Positions 50,136 to 58,411 are shown, numbered from the stretch's first letter. The stretch: 64,000 bases of DNA from an uncultured Oscillibacter sp. (GCA_910577405.1 CAJTMG010000009.1:1-64000), one strand, 5' to 3'. The notes: generated by a model not told the origin, from the letters alone. A program made the numbers and translations.

Positions 50136-51587
50136 TCAGCCCTTGTATTCCACGTACAGCTCCCGGACCGCGTTGGGGTCAGCGGGGGCGGCAGGCTTCT
50201 TTGCGGCAGGCGCGGAGGCTGGCTCGTCATGGGGACCGTCCCGCCACGCAAGAAACTTGGGCGCTACCTGGGGGAACAGCGCCAGAGACAACACGTCTTC
50301 GTCACTCTTGGCCACGTCCTTGAACTCGGCCCGGTACTTCTCCAGCTCCGGCTCCAGCTGGTCCGCCGGACGGCACGTAATCACGTCCTCGGGCTTGATG
50401 CCGGCCAGGGCGCGGACTTCCTCGTTGACTTCCCCGGGCAGACGGCCATACTCGCCCCGCAGCAGACCCTTGGACTCCTTGGGGAAGGTCTTGTACTTGC
50501 CTACCACCACGTTCATAACTGCCTGCGTGCCCACAATCTGGCTGGTGGGCGTTACCAGCGGCGGATACCCAAAGTCCTTCCGCACCCGGGGAATCTCCGC
50601 CAGCACGTCGTAATACTTCTCTTCCTTGTTGGCCTGCTTCAGCTGTGAAATCAGATTGGACAGCATTCCGCCGGGTACCTGGTAAAGCAGCGTGTTTGTA
50701 TCCACATTCAGCACCTTGGGGTCCAAGGAGCCTGCTTCCTTCAGCCGCTGTGCCACCTTCCGGAAATGGGCCGCCGCTTTGCTCATCTTGTTCAGGTCCA
50801 ATCCTGTGTCACGTACGGTCCCTTGCAGCGTCGCCACCAGAGATTCCGTGGCAGGCTGGGAAGTGCCGTTGGCCAGCGGACTCAGCGCCGTATCTACGAT
50901 ATCCACTCCGGCATACGCGGCCATCAGATACACCATGTCGCCTGTGCCGGTGGTGTTGTGGGTGTGCAGATGAATGGGAACCTTCACCGTCTCCTTGAGG
51001 CGCTTCACCAGGGCGTATGCGTCCATGGGCAGCAGCAGGTTCGCCATGTCCTTTACGCAGATCACGTCCGCGCCCATCTGCTCCAGCTCCAGTGCCAGCT
51101 TGACGAAATACTCCTCGTTGTGAATGGGCGAGATCGTATAGCTGAGGGTCGCCTCCACCATACCGCCGTACTTCTTTGTGGACTTAATCGCCTGCTCCAG
51201 ATTCCGCACGTCGTTCAGGGCGTCGAAAATCCGGATGATATCAATGCCGTTCTCAATCGACTTCCGGCAGAACGCGTCTACCACGTCGTCCGCATAATGC
51301 TTGTAGCCCAGGATATTCTGCCCCCGGAACAGCATTTGCAGCTTTGTATTCGGCAGGGCCTTCCGCAGCTTCCGCAGACGCTCCCACGGGTCCTCGTTCA
51401 GAAAGCGCATACAGGAGTCGAAGGTCGCGCCGCCCCAGCACTCCAGAGACCAATAGCCAATGGAATCCAGCACCTCGCAGGCGGGCAGCATATCCTCGAT
51501 CCGCATCCGGGTCGCCGCCTGGGACTGGTGGGCGTCGCGGAGTATGGTGTCCGTAATATACAGGGGCTTCTTGGAGAGAAATTCCAT
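50136..51587 (-). CDS. oadA: Oxaloacetate decarboxylase alpha subunit (carboxyltransferase, no biotin domain)
   Basis: 483 residues. A TIM-barrel carboxyltransferase with ITDTILRDAHQSQAATRM at the N-terminus, the catalytic Lys in VICVKDMANLL and Zn-binding HLHTHNTTGTG, and the LLYQVPGGMLSNL PYC_OADA segment. The C-terminal linker ends at an Ala/Pro stretch with no biotinyl domain; the carrier is a separate gene (53055-53387). It transfers CO2 from oxaloacetate (or related substrate) to biotin for the Na+-pumping beta subunit. A 187-bp gap with an inverted repeat separates it from oadB. Confidence 0.93.
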   Translation of the reverse strand: MEFLSKKPLYITDTILRDAHQSQAATRMRIEDMLPACEVLDSIGYWSLECWGGATFDSCMRFLNEDPWERLRKLRKALPNTKLQMLFRGQNILGYKHYADDVVDAFCRKSIENGIDIIRIFDALNDVRNLEQAIKSTKKYGGMVEATLSYTISPIHNEEYFVKLALELEQMGADVICVKDMANLLLPMDAYALVKRLKETVKVPIHLHTHNTTGTGDMVYLMAAYAGVDIVDTALSPLANGTSQPATESLVATLQGTVRDTGLDLNKMSKAAAHFRKVAQRLKEAGSLDPKVLNVDTNTLLYQVPGGMLSNLISQLKQANKEEKYYDVLAEIPRVRKDFGYPPLVTPTSQIVGTQAVMNVVVGKYKTFPKESKGLLRGEYGRLPGEVNEEVRALAGIKPEDVITCRPADQLEPELEKYRAEFKDVAKSDEDVLSLALFPQVAPKFLAWRDGPHDEPASAPAAKKPAAPADPNAVRELYVEYKG

Positions 51588-51666
51588 AATTACCTCCTTG
51601 TTTGTTTGAATTCAAAATGAGGAATGTGCAGTTTGAAATGAGGAATTCCCCCATTTCCGACTCCCT

Positions 51667-51711
51667 CCGCGCGGCGGAAACCGGGATGTGAAACAGAGTC
51701 TTGCCGCGCGG
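51667..51711. repeat. Inverted repeat between oadB and oadA
   Basis: CCGCGCGGC (51667-51675) and GCCGCGCGG (51703-51711) form a perfect 9-bp stem with a 27-nt loop and no T-run. It may be an RNA processing or stability element adjusting subunit ratios. Two AATGAGGAAT motifs lie nearby (51616-51625, 51637-51646). Confidence 0.5.
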
Positions 51712-51774
51712 GGAATCAGGAAGAGAGACTGGCCCGTTCTCCATGCTCCCTTCCCTGAATCCTCACCAGAGCAA

Positions 51775-53037
51775 TCAGCCGAACAGCGAAATCATCACGC
51801 CGGCCGCAATCGCAGAGCCAATAACGCCCGCCACGTTGGGACCCATGGCGTGCATCAGCAGGAAGTTCGCGGGATTGGCCTTCTGTCCCTCCACCTGGGA
51901 GACACGGGCCGCCATGGGTACTGCGGACACGCCTGCGGAGCCGATCAGAGGATTGATCTTCTCTTTCAGGAAGAGATTCATGATCTTCGCCAGAATCACA
52001 CCGCCAGCCGTGCCGAAACCGAAGGCCACAATTCCCATTACCATGATGGCGATGGTCTGGAGGCTCAGGAAGGTCCGGCCAGTAGCAGTCGCGCCGACGG
52101 ACACGCCCAGGAAAATGGTGACGATGTTGATCAGCTCGTTCTGCGCGGTCTTGCTCAGACGTTCCACCGCGCCGCACTCCTTGAACAGGTTGCCCAGCAT
52201 CAGGCAGGCAATCAGCGGCGCCGCAGAGGGTACCAGCAGGGCCACAAATACCGCGACCATAATGGGGAAGATCACCTTTTCCGTATGAGACACCTGGCGC
52301 AGGGGCTTCATCACGATCTTCCGCTCCTCCGCAGTGGTCAGCAGCCGCATGATGGGAGGCTGAATCACGGGCACCAGGGCCATATAGCTGTAAGCCGCCA
52401 CCGCGATGGGGCCCAGCAGTTCCGGAGCCAGCTTTGTCGCGCCGTAGATCGCCGTGGGACCGTCCGCGCCGCCGATGATGCCGATGGAGCCGGCCTGGGC
52501 GGGGGTGAAGATTTTGGACAGGTTGCAGCCCACAAAGGTCATGAAGATACCAAGCTGAGCCGCCGCGCCCAGAAGCAGGCTCTTGGGATTGGCGATCAGG
52601 GGGCCGAAGTCAGTCATTGCGCCCACGCCCATGAAAATCAGGCAGGGATACACGCCCAGCTTGACGCCCAGATACAGGATATCGATCAGGCCTGTGGAAA
52701 CCGACTGTCCCACTGTGACCGTTGCCAGCACTGCGTCAGACACGCCCACCTCATGGAGTCCGTTGATAAACTCCTGGGTGACTTCCGCGCCGCCAATCAG
52801 ATCCCAGTGAATATGTCCGCCGGCAAAGAAGATCTCGTGGTACATCTCCGCGCCGGGCAGATTTGTGATGAGCATACCGAAGGCGATTGGCACCAGCAGC
52901 AGCGGCTCAAACTTCTTGACAATGCCCAGGTACAACAACCCGCAGGCAATGACCAGCATAATCAGGCATTTCCAGTTGTCGCCCTGGGTAAACAGCACAA
53001 ATCCCGAGCTGTTTACAAAATCCAGAATAGCTTCCAT
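51775..53037 (-). CDS. oadB: Sodium-translocating decarboxylase beta subunit
   Basis: 420 residues and about eleven helices. The Na+-channel motif GGADGPTAIYGA (with the conserved Asp) is followed by YSYMALVPVIQPPIMRLL, and near the end GVILAKIMNLFLKEKINPLIG and HAMGPNVAGVIGSAIAAG are typical. It decarboxylates carboxybiotin and pumps Na+ outward, turning decarboxylation into a sodium gradient. GAGGTAAC precedes the ATG. 17 bp follow the biotin-carrier gene. Confidence 0.95.
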   Translation of the reverse strand: MEAILDFVNSSGFVLFTQGDNWKCLIMLVIACGLLYLGIVKKFEPLLLVPIAFGMLITNLPGAEMYHEIFFAGGHIHWDLIGGAEVTQEFINGLHEVGVSDAVLATVTVGQSVSTGLIDILYLGVKLGVYPCLIFMGVGAMTDFGPLIANPKSLLLGAAAQLGIFMTFVGCNLSKIFTPAQAGSIGIIGGADGPTAIYGATKLAPELLGPIAVAAYSYMALVPVIQPPIMRLLTTAEERKIVMKPLRQVSHTEKVIFPIMVAVFVALLVPSAAPLIACLMLGNLFKECGAVERLSKTAQNELINIVTIFLGVSVGATATGRTFLSLQTIAIMVMGIVAFGFGTAGGVILAKIMNLFLKEKINPLIGSAGVSAVPMAARVSQVEGQKANPANFLLMHAMGPNVAGVIGSAIAAGVMISLFG

Positions 53038-53054
53038 TTGTTACCTCCAGACGC

Positions 53055-53387
53055 TTACTGGATAACGCAGAGCAGCGAACCGGACTCCACTGCCGCGCCC
53101 TTGGTGGTGTTGACGGAGGCTACGGTGCCATCACAGGGACACATAATCTCATTCTCCATCTTCATGGCTTCCAGAATCATCAGCACGTCGCCCTTCTTCA
53201 CGCTGGCACCGGGGGTTACATTCACTGCCAGAATGGTGCCTGGCATGGGGCTGGTGACCTGCTCTCCGCCAGCGGGTGCAGCGGCGGCAGGTGCGGGAGC
53301 GGCAGCAGGTGCAGGTGCGGCACCGGTCAGCTCTTCCAGCTGGATTTCATAGGCAGTGCCGTTGACGGTCACTCTGTACTTTTTCAT
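53055..53387 (-). CDS. Biotin carboxyl carrier protein of the decarboxylase
   Basis: 110 residues. An N-terminal beta segment (MKKYRVTVNGTAYEIQLEEL), an Ala/Pro hinge (residues 24-42) and a biotinyl domain with LEAMKMENEI; the Lys of EAMKM is biotinylated. It shuttles carboxyl groups between OadA and OadB. In glutaconyl-CoA and methylmalonyl-CoA decarboxylases this is the gamma subunit (GcdC/MmdC), so its identity alone does not fix the substrate; the OadA partner does. Confidence 0.94.
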   Translation of the reverse strand: MKKYRVTVNGTAYEIQLEELTGAAPAPAAAPAPAAAAPAGGEQVTSPMPGTILAVNVTPGASVKKGDVLMILEAMKMENEIMCPCDGTVASVNTTKGAAVESGSLLCVIQ

Positions 53388-53416
53388 AGCAATTTTACTC
53401 CTTCTTTACTCGTTTC

Positions 53417-53692
53417 TTACAGTTTTTTCATGGACAGAATGCGGACGCCGGTGATATCTGTCCCCAGCTCTTCCGCAATCGCGGCAGACACTGCGGCTAC
53501 CAGCTCCTGACGGTTCGGTTCCGGAGCGGATGCGGCAGGCGCGGGGCCCGCTTTCACAGGCGCAGGCGCGGGTGCGGGCGCCATTCCGCCTACAATTTTG
53601 CCCATCAGCATGGTCAGCACGATCAGGCAGATCAGCCCGAAAAATACTGTGCCCATACCCATCAGGCAGACAAACGCACTGGAATACTCCAT
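53417..53692 (-). CDS. Decarboxylase gamma-type membrane subunit (OadG-like)
   Basis: 91 residues. A membrane helix (FVCLMGMGTVFFGLICLIVLTML), the Ala/Pro hinge and the end ITGVRILSMKKL are typical of OadG/MmdD subunits that hold the complex together. ATG 53692 is chosen for its GGAGGG; the frame upstream covers the promoter. It is first in the operon OadG-carrier-OadB-OadA. Confidence 0.85.
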   Translation of the reverse strand: MEYSSAFVCLMGMGTVFFGLICLIVLTMLMGKIVGGMAPAPAPAPVKAGPAPAASAPEPNRQELVAAVSAAIAEELGTDITGVRILSMKKL

Positions 53693-53722
53693 TTTTTCCC
53701 TCCTAAAAATGTAATCGTCATT

Positions 53723-53751
53723 ATTGTAACAAGGTTTTTCCGAAAATACAA
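53723..53751 (-). promoter_or_regulatory. Promoter of the decarboxylase operon
   Basis: Minus-strand TTGTAT (53751-53746), 17-bp spacer, TACAAT (53728-53723), 30 bp before the OadG-like ATG. Confidence 0.7.
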
Positions 53752-53949
53752 TCACTTCTCCGAAATTTATTCACAATTTTTTTACAAGCCCGTCCCGACC
53801 GAACCAGAACGGGTCCCGTAAACAGGCCGCTTTTGTGGTATTATAACGGAAAATGGGGGAATTCGGGGTTCTTTTGCCGGTATTTGCCGCCGTTAAGACT
53901 TTGCTAAAATTTTTTTCGGCTTTTTCCTCCGCCGAGTCAGGGGCTTCCT

Positions 53950-54675
53950 ATGAATTATCATTCCGTCTCCTCCGGGCGCTTCCTGTCCCGGCCCAACCGC
54001 TTTACCGCCTTGGTGGATACCGGTCAGGGCGTGCAGACCGTTCATGTCAAAAATACGGGCCGCTGCCGGGAACTCCTGACCCCAGGCGCAAAGGTCTACC
54101 TGGAACGCGCTTCCAATCCCGCCCGGAAAACCGCGTTCGATCTGATTGCCGTGGAAAAGGGCGGACTCCTTATTAATATGGACGCTCAGGCTCCAAATCA
54201 GGTCTTCGCGGAATGGGCAGCGGCGGGGAACTTTCTGCCTGATGTCACCGCTATCCACAGCGAGTACGTCTGCGGCGCTTCCCGGCTGGACTTCTGCCTG
54301 GAAACACCTTCCGGCCTGCATCTCGTGGAGGTCAAGGGCGTGACGCTGGAAGAGAACGGAAGAGCCAGGTTCCCCGACGCGCCGACAGAACGGGGCGTGA
54401 AGCATCTCCGGGAACTGCAAGCCGCTGTGGAGGCCGGACTTTCCGCTGCTCTCTTTTTCGTCGTCCAGATGTCCGGCATGAAGAGCGTCGCGCCTAATGA
54501 CAGCACCCATCCCGCGTTCGGGCAGGCCCTCCGGGAAGCCGCGGCGGCTGGCGTTCAGGTCCTCGCTTACGACTGCGCTGTTACTCCGTCTTCGCTGGAA
54601 ATCCGGAAGCCGGTCCCGGTAATACTGAATGTAAATATCGATTCTGATAATACTGATTGTAAATGCAAACCATAG
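53950..54675 (+). CDS. sfsA: SfsA family DNA/RNA nuclease-like protein
   Basis: 241 residues with the OB-like N-terminal (GRFLSRPNRFTALVDTG, VKNTGRCRELLTPGAKVYLE in parts) and a PD-(D/E)XK-like core SRLDFCLETPSGLHLVEVKG with the conserved D...E-x-K. SfsA was named as a sugar fermentation stimulation protein; the fold indicates nucleic-acid binding and nuclease activity. The ATG at 53950 has weak ribosome features. It is a single gene. Confidence 0.93.
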   Translation: MNYHSVSSGRFLSRPNRFTALVDTGQGVQTVHVKNTGRCRELLTPGAKVYLERASNPARKTAFDLIAVEKGGLLINMDAQAPNQVFAEWAAAGNFLPDVTAIHSEYVCGASRLDFCLETPSGLHLVEVKGVTLEENGRARFPDAPTERGVKHLRELQAAVEAGLSAALFFVVQMSGMKSVAPNDSTHPAFGQALREAAAAGVQVLAYDCAVTPSSLEIRKPVPVILNVNIDSDNTDCKCKP

Positions 54676-54697
54676 TGTACACAGCGGTTTGAGGAAT

Positions 54698-54754
54698 GCA
54701 ACCAGGCAGTTGCGGAGGGGTTGGTAGACGCTGCCGGCTGGTTGCTGGTATTAT
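54698..54754 (+). promoter_or_regulatory. Promoter/operator of the second XRE-TM gene
   Basis: GCAACCAG (54698-54705) and CTGGTTGC (54738-54745) are inverted. Between them GTTGCGGAGGGGTTGG (54709-54724) matches 12 of 16 positions of the arms before the first XRE-TM gene (30058-30097). An extended -10 (TGG-TATTAT, 54746-54754) lies just beyond. Confidence 0.55.
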
Positions 54755-54784
54755 GGGGGCATCAATCAAACAAGGAGGATGCTC

Positions 54785-55444
54785 ATGAATCTTTCCGAAC
54801 AAATCCGGCAGGCCCGTGAAGCCAAGGGGTTGAGTCAGGAGGCCCTCGCGGAACAGCTCGGCCTCAGCAGACAGGCCGTCTCAAAATGGGAACTGGGCGC
54901 GTCCTGTCCCTCGCCTGAAAATCTGGAAGCCCTTGGGAATATTCTGGAAGCCGATTTTTCCGGGTCCTCTGCTCTTGAACCCCCGGAAGCTCCCAAAAAA
55001 CGGCGGCTCTGGCTCTGGGGACTGGTCCTGCTCTCCTGTGCGCTGCTGGCTTTTCTGTTCTCGGCTCCGGAACCTGCCGCCCTTATTACCGCCGTGCGCT
55101 TCTACGATGAAACCGGAGCGCAGCTTCATCCGGACCTCGGCGACGGCTGGTGGGCCTTCGAGACACCGGAACAGGGAAGCCAGCCTGTAACCATGGTCGT
55201 CTCCTTCCAGAATAGCCGCAGGGCTGATGTGAACGCCGTCTCCCTCTTCTATACGCCTGCGGGAACGGAAACCTTCGACCAGCGGGAACAGTGGTGCGTG
55301 CAGGCCGTGGAGGATGGGCTGGATTACGCGCTGTTTGTCCTGAGGCTCCAAAGGGATTTGATGGGGCATCTGGAAATCCGTCTGGAATGCACCGGCGGCG
55401 CGGAAGTCTCCGAAATCCTGAATGTCACTGCCGCCTTTCCATAA
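54785..55444 (+). CDS. XRE-family regulator with membrane anchor (second copy of type)
   Basis: 219 residues. XRE HTH (SEQIRQAREAKGLSQEALAE ... GLSRQAVSKWELGASCPSPE, residues 3-43), one membrane helix (about 76-94, WLWGLVLLSCALLAFLFSA) and an external beta-rich domain of about 120 residues. The ATG at 54785 is 7 bp from AAGGAGG; ATG 54779 is too close. It has the same domain order as 28889-30004 with a different sensory domain. Confidence 0.85.
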   Translation: MNLSEQIRQAREAKGLSQEALAEQLGLSRQAVSKWELGASCPSPENLEALGNILEADFSGSSALEPPEAPKKRRLWLWGLVLLSCALLAFLFSAPEPAALITAVRFYDETGAQLHPDLGDGWWAFETPEQGSQPVTMVVSFQNSRRADVNAVSLFYTPAGTETFDQREQWCVQAVEDGLDYALFVLRLQRDLMGHLEIRLECTGGAEVSEILNVTAAFP

Positions 55445-55503
55445 TACCTGAAACAGCAGACCGTGGAAGTCTTGTCCCCCTTCCATGGCCTGCTGTCGTT
55501 TTT

Positions 55504-56778
55504 TTATTTGATCTTCCGGGCTTCCACGTAATAGCGTTTGTCCTGCGCGTGGCCCATGGAGAACGTCTTCCGGGGCAGCACTCCGTCCGCCATCACCGTC
55601 TTGAAGAGCTGTTCTTTGCCCATAGCGGGAAGACGGAATCCGATACTGCCGGGCTTTCGTCCAAGCTGTTCAACGACTTCGTCGCCATGGATATAGTCCA
55701 CCTCGCCGCCGTGATCCTTCAGGTACGCGTCCAGGAAAGCCTGCAAGGTCCCTACGGCCAGCTGTACCCGGGGATGGGGCACCGTCACCACGCCGGAACC
55801 GCCCTCGTAGGTATAGGCAATGCTGTGGCCCGGTCCCTCTCCATCGTGGGCGTCGGGATAAAAGGCCATGAACGCCTCCAGCACCTTCTCCGGCTCTACG
55901 TCGAACAGCACCCGGTGAATCGGCTCAAACTGTAGGGCGTTATCATGATTGTTCACAACCTCCACCAGGGCGTAACGGGCGGGCAGGGCAGGCCATTCCT
56001 CCTCCGGCGTCACCTTCTTCAAATCCTCATAGCACTGCTTTGCCGTCGCCAGCGAGTGATTCCCGTCGCCTACCGCAAACAGCAGAGGGGCCGCGTCCTT
56101 CACACTGTATTTCCGCTCCTGTTCCTCCGGCGTACAGAGGGCGGTCAGGGCTTCGGCAACCGCGTCCGTCTGTCCCTCGGTCAAACGCCAGCCTGTGATG
56201 TGCCCGCCGCCCTGCTGCAAATCGAAATCATACAGCTTTTCCATTTCCGCGCCTGTCAGGGGTTCAATCACCGTTCCGGCGGGGTCGTCAATCAGCAGCA
56301 TCACATGGGGCAGTTCTATGGGCGCGTCCTTCCGTACCTTTACCCGGGGCGGGATTCTTGACAGCACCGTGCCCTCAGTCGCCCGGATCAGCGCGCCGGA
56401 GCCGGGGGTGAAGTCGTACTGCTCCAGGTCCACCATGCCGATCAGTCCATGCCGGATTCTGCCGTCCGACTGAGCGCGCTCCACATAAATCAGACTGTCC
56501 TCCAATGTCCGGAACACGTCTTCTGACAGATACTTTGCCATGGCGTCATTGATTCTGGCGATATGCGCGTCTACGTCCGGCCCGTTCAGCTCCGCCTCGG
56601 GAAGAATCAGACGCAGGGCGGACGGCGCGTCTCCTACCGTTTCCTCCACTGCCTGCCAATATTCCGGCTGGGAGGTGAACTGGTCGCAGGCTACCACCGC
56701 CCATTTCGTCATATCCACGTCCTTGGGCAGCAGTACGTCCGCAGGGTAAAAGCCTAGTTTCCGGAACTTCTCATTCAT
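55504..56778 (-). CDS. DUF1015 family protein
   Basis: 424 residues. LGFYPADVLLPKDVDMTKWA, CDQFTSQPEYW, and the family hallmark FAVGDGNHSLATAKQCYE (G-D-G-N-H-S) are seen. Proteins of this family are widespread and sit near serine/threonine metabolism genes in anaerobes, but activity is unproven. ATG 56778 follows GAAAGGAAGG. The ThrH-type phosphatase at 57165-57764 in the same direction supports an amino-acid link. Confidence 0.88.
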   Translation of the reverse strand: MNEKFRKLGFYPADVLLPKDVDMTKWAVVACDQFTSQPEYWQAVEETVGDAPSALRLILPEAELNGPDVDAHIARINDAMAKYLSEDVFRTLEDSLIYVERAQSDGRIRHGLIGMVDLEQYDFTPGSGALIRATEGTVLSRIPPRVKVRKDAPIELPHVMLLIDDPAGTVIEPLTGAEMEKLYDFDLQQGGGHITGWRLTEGQTDAVAEALTALCTPEEQERKYSVKDAAPLLFAVGDGNHSLATAKQCYEDLKKVTPEEEWPALPARYALVEVVNNHDNALQFEPIHRVLFDVEPEKVLEAFMAFYPDAHDGEGPGHSIAYTYEGGSGVVTVPHPRVQLAVGTLQAFLDAYLKDHGGEVDYIHGDEVVEQLGRKPGSIGFRLPAMGKEQLFKTVMADGVLPRKTFSMGHAQDKRYYVEARKIK

Positions 56779-56820
56779 GGCCGCACCTTCCTTTCTCTTG
56801 TTCGTCATTTTTACGCTGCT

Positions 56821-57165
56821 TCATTCAGTTTCCACGGGCAGCAGCTTCCCGCCAGGCTGAAAGTCCTCCCGGCGGCGGTCGGGTATCCGAAAAGCATAGT
56901 GTCCGCCGAAGGGACCATCAAATCTGGCTTCCTCCGGATGGACGTACTCCCCCTGACGCGCCGGGTCGGGCTGTTCTATCATCTGCACCTGACAGACAAA
57001 CGATGCGCCTTCCGGTGATACACAGAGGACCTTCGCGCCCTGTCGGAGACTTCCGGTGAGCATTCGGCCTGCCACTGCCGCTCCGCCGCTCCGGAGGGCA
57101 AATGCGTCTTCTATCACAAACTCAAACGGACCCGCCGGTTTCTTCCGGAACGAAAACAGCCCCAT
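56821..57165 (-). CDS. Small EF-Tu domain 2-like protein
   Basis: 114 residues. FEFVIEDAFALRSGGAAVAG and RMLTGSLRQGAKVLCVSPEG match the beta-barrel domain 2 of translation GTPases (the 'V...G.V..G.l..G' pattern), but there is no GTPase domain. Its start ATG overlaps the ThrH-type gene's stop (TGATG). Such stand-alone barrels are found in Clostridia with unknown roles. Confidence 0.65.
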   Translation of the reverse strand: MGLFSFRKKPAGPFEFVIEDAFALRSGGAAVAGRMLTGSLRQGAKVLCVSPEGASFVCQVQMIEQPDPARQGEYVHPEEARFDGPFGGHYAFRIPDRRREDFQPGGKLLPVETE

Positions 57166-57764
57166 CACAGCGCCGCCCGTATCGCGTTCAGAAGACCGTC
57201 AAACTCCTCGTAGGCGGGTAGATCCGGATAGTCCTTTTTGATCTGTTCCGTGCTCTTGAACAGGAATCCCGCTTTGCTCGCCTGTATCATCGCAAGATCG
57301 TTGAAGCTGTCTCCTGCCGCAATGGTCTCGTAGCCGATGGACTGGAGCGCTTTTACCGTCGTCAGCTTTGATTTCTCACAGCGCATTTTAAAGCCCGTGA
57401 TCTCCCCGCTTTCCGATACTTCCAGCGTGTTGCAGAAAATCGTTGGCCAGTTCAGCTTCTCCATCAGAGGCTTCGCAAACTGCTCGAAGGTGTCGCTGAG
57501 GATAATCACCTGCGTTTCCTCCCGCAGCGCGTCCAGGAACTCTTTCGCGCCGGGCAGAGGGTCTATCGTCGCTATGGTCGCCTGAATCTCCTTCAATCCA
57601 AGACCATGCTCCTTCAATATCCCCATGCGGAATTCCATCAGCTTGTTGTAGTCCGGTTCGTCACGGGTCGTACGCTTCAGCTCCGGTATTCCGCTCGCTT
57701 CTGCAAACGCTATCCATATCTCAGGCACCAGTACGCCTTCCATGTCCAGACATACGATATTCAT
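57165..57764 (-). CDS. thrH: ThrH-type HAD phosphatase (phosphoserine phosphatase / homoserine phosphotransferase)
   Basis: 199 residues. Motif I is CLDMEGVLVPEIW (D-x-E-G-V, specific to ThrH where most HADs have D-x-D-G-T), motif II ILSDTFEQF, the Lys in MRCEKSKLTTVK and motif III AAGDSFNDLAMI. ThrH dephosphorylates phosphoserine and can move the phosphate to homoserine. It starts the run with the EF-Tu-like and DUF1015 genes. A weak AAGGAGAA precedes ATG 57764. Confidence 0.92.
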   Translation of the reverse strand: MNIVCLDMEGVLVPEIWIAFAEASGIPELKRTTRDEPDYNKLMEFRMGILKEHGLGLKEIQATIATIDPLPGAKEFLDALREETQVIILSDTFEQFAKPLMEKLNWPTIFCNTLEVSESGEITGFKMRCEKSKLTTVKALQSIGYETIAAGDSFNDLAMIQASKAGFLFKSTEQIKKDYPDLPAYEEFDGLLNAIRAAL

Positions 57765-58107
57765 ACGTGTTCTCCTTGTTCTCTCGTTTTTACCCCTTGA
57801 GGGCGTTTGCTGCCAGTATAGCAGATTTTTCCCCGCTTGTCACCCATTATTTCCAAATCCAAGTCTTGAAATAACAGATATCAGCTGCTATAATCGACCT
57901 GACAAACGAACATCCCTTTTCTATGGCACTTCATTTTATAAGCGTCTGCTGAACGGGGCTCCATTGGCCGTTTGATCTTGTAATTCCCAGCAGGCAAAAT
58001 GCTGTATCCATGCAGATTTGCTGCCTCCTTCACCTCCACGCCCGGACGTTTATCGCAGCGGACAGAAGGAATGTCAAAAATTATTCTAAAAAAATTTCAG
58101 GAAGCCC
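57765..58107. other. Gene-free stretch before the tRNA operon
   Basis: No convincing gene in this interval. Short plus-strand frames here lack ribosome sites and family resemblance. It should contain the promoter for the ThrH gene, not identified with confidence. Confidence 0.6.
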
Positions 58108-58136
58108 TTGACAAACTCCGTCGAAGCTGATATAGT
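58108..58136 (+). promoter_or_regulatory. tRNA operon promoter
   Basis: TTGACA (58108-58113), 17-bp spacer, TATAGT (58131-58136), 31 bp before the first tRNA. A strong consensus as expected for stable RNA. Confidence 0.8.
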
Positions 58137-58167
58137 ATCACTTGCCCGTTGCGGGTGCGTCAAACAC

Positions 58168-58244
58168 GGCGGCATAGCTCAGTTGGCTAGAGCATGCGGT
58201 TCATACCCGCAGTGTCCCCGGTTCAAATCCAGGTGCCGCTACCA
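58168..58244 (+). tRNA. tRNA-Met (CAT)
   Basis: 77 nt with encoded CCA. Acceptor GGCGGCA/TGCCGCT, D arm TAGCTCAGTTGGCTAGAGCA, anticodon CAT at 58202-58204 in a normal 5-bp stem. It has G1-U72, not the C1-A72 of initiators, so it is elongator Met; tRNA-Ile2 (lysidine-modified) cannot be fully excluded. The T stem has a C-A mismatch (58219/58231). Confidence 0.95.
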
Positions 58245-58283
58245 GATTTCATGAGGCGTCCTTTCGCGGCGCTTCGTGAAATC
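58245..58283 (+). other. Hairpin between tRNA-Met and tRNA-Glu
   Basis: GATTTCATGAGGCG (58245-58258) pairs with CGCTTCGTGAAATC (58270-58283) through two G-U pairs. No T-run, so more likely a processing or spacer hairpin than a terminator. Confidence 0.65.
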
Positions 58284-58299
58284 CTCCATCCCCCCCCAT

Positions 58300-58374
58300 G
58301 GCCCGTTGGTCAAGTGGTTAAGACACGGCCCTTTCACGGCTGTAACATGGGTTCGAATCCCGTACGGGTCACCA
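58300..58374 (+). tRNA. tRNA-Glu (TTC)
   Basis: 75 nt with encoded CCA. Acceptor GGCCCGT/ACGGGTC, anticodon TTC at 58333-58335 within CGGCC-loop-GGCTG, T arm GGTTCGAATCC. All stems close, with a G-U in the acceptor and anticodon stems. Confidence 0.95.
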
Positions 58375-58411
58375 TCCCATAAGACGTCGTCCTTTTCGGC
58401 GTCTTTTGGGA
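58375..58411 (+). other. Hairpin between tRNA-Glu and tRNA-Val
   Basis: TCCCATAAGACG (58375-58386) and CGTCTTTTGGGA (58400-58411) pair at 11 of 12 positions. Like the spacer hairpin before it, the loop contains TCCTTT, suggesting a common origin or function. Confidence 0.65.

Noticed and set aside
51688..53352. 554-codon plus-strand frame over oadB and the biotin carrier
   Set aside because: His/Gln-rich antisense translation; the minus-strand genes are conserved.
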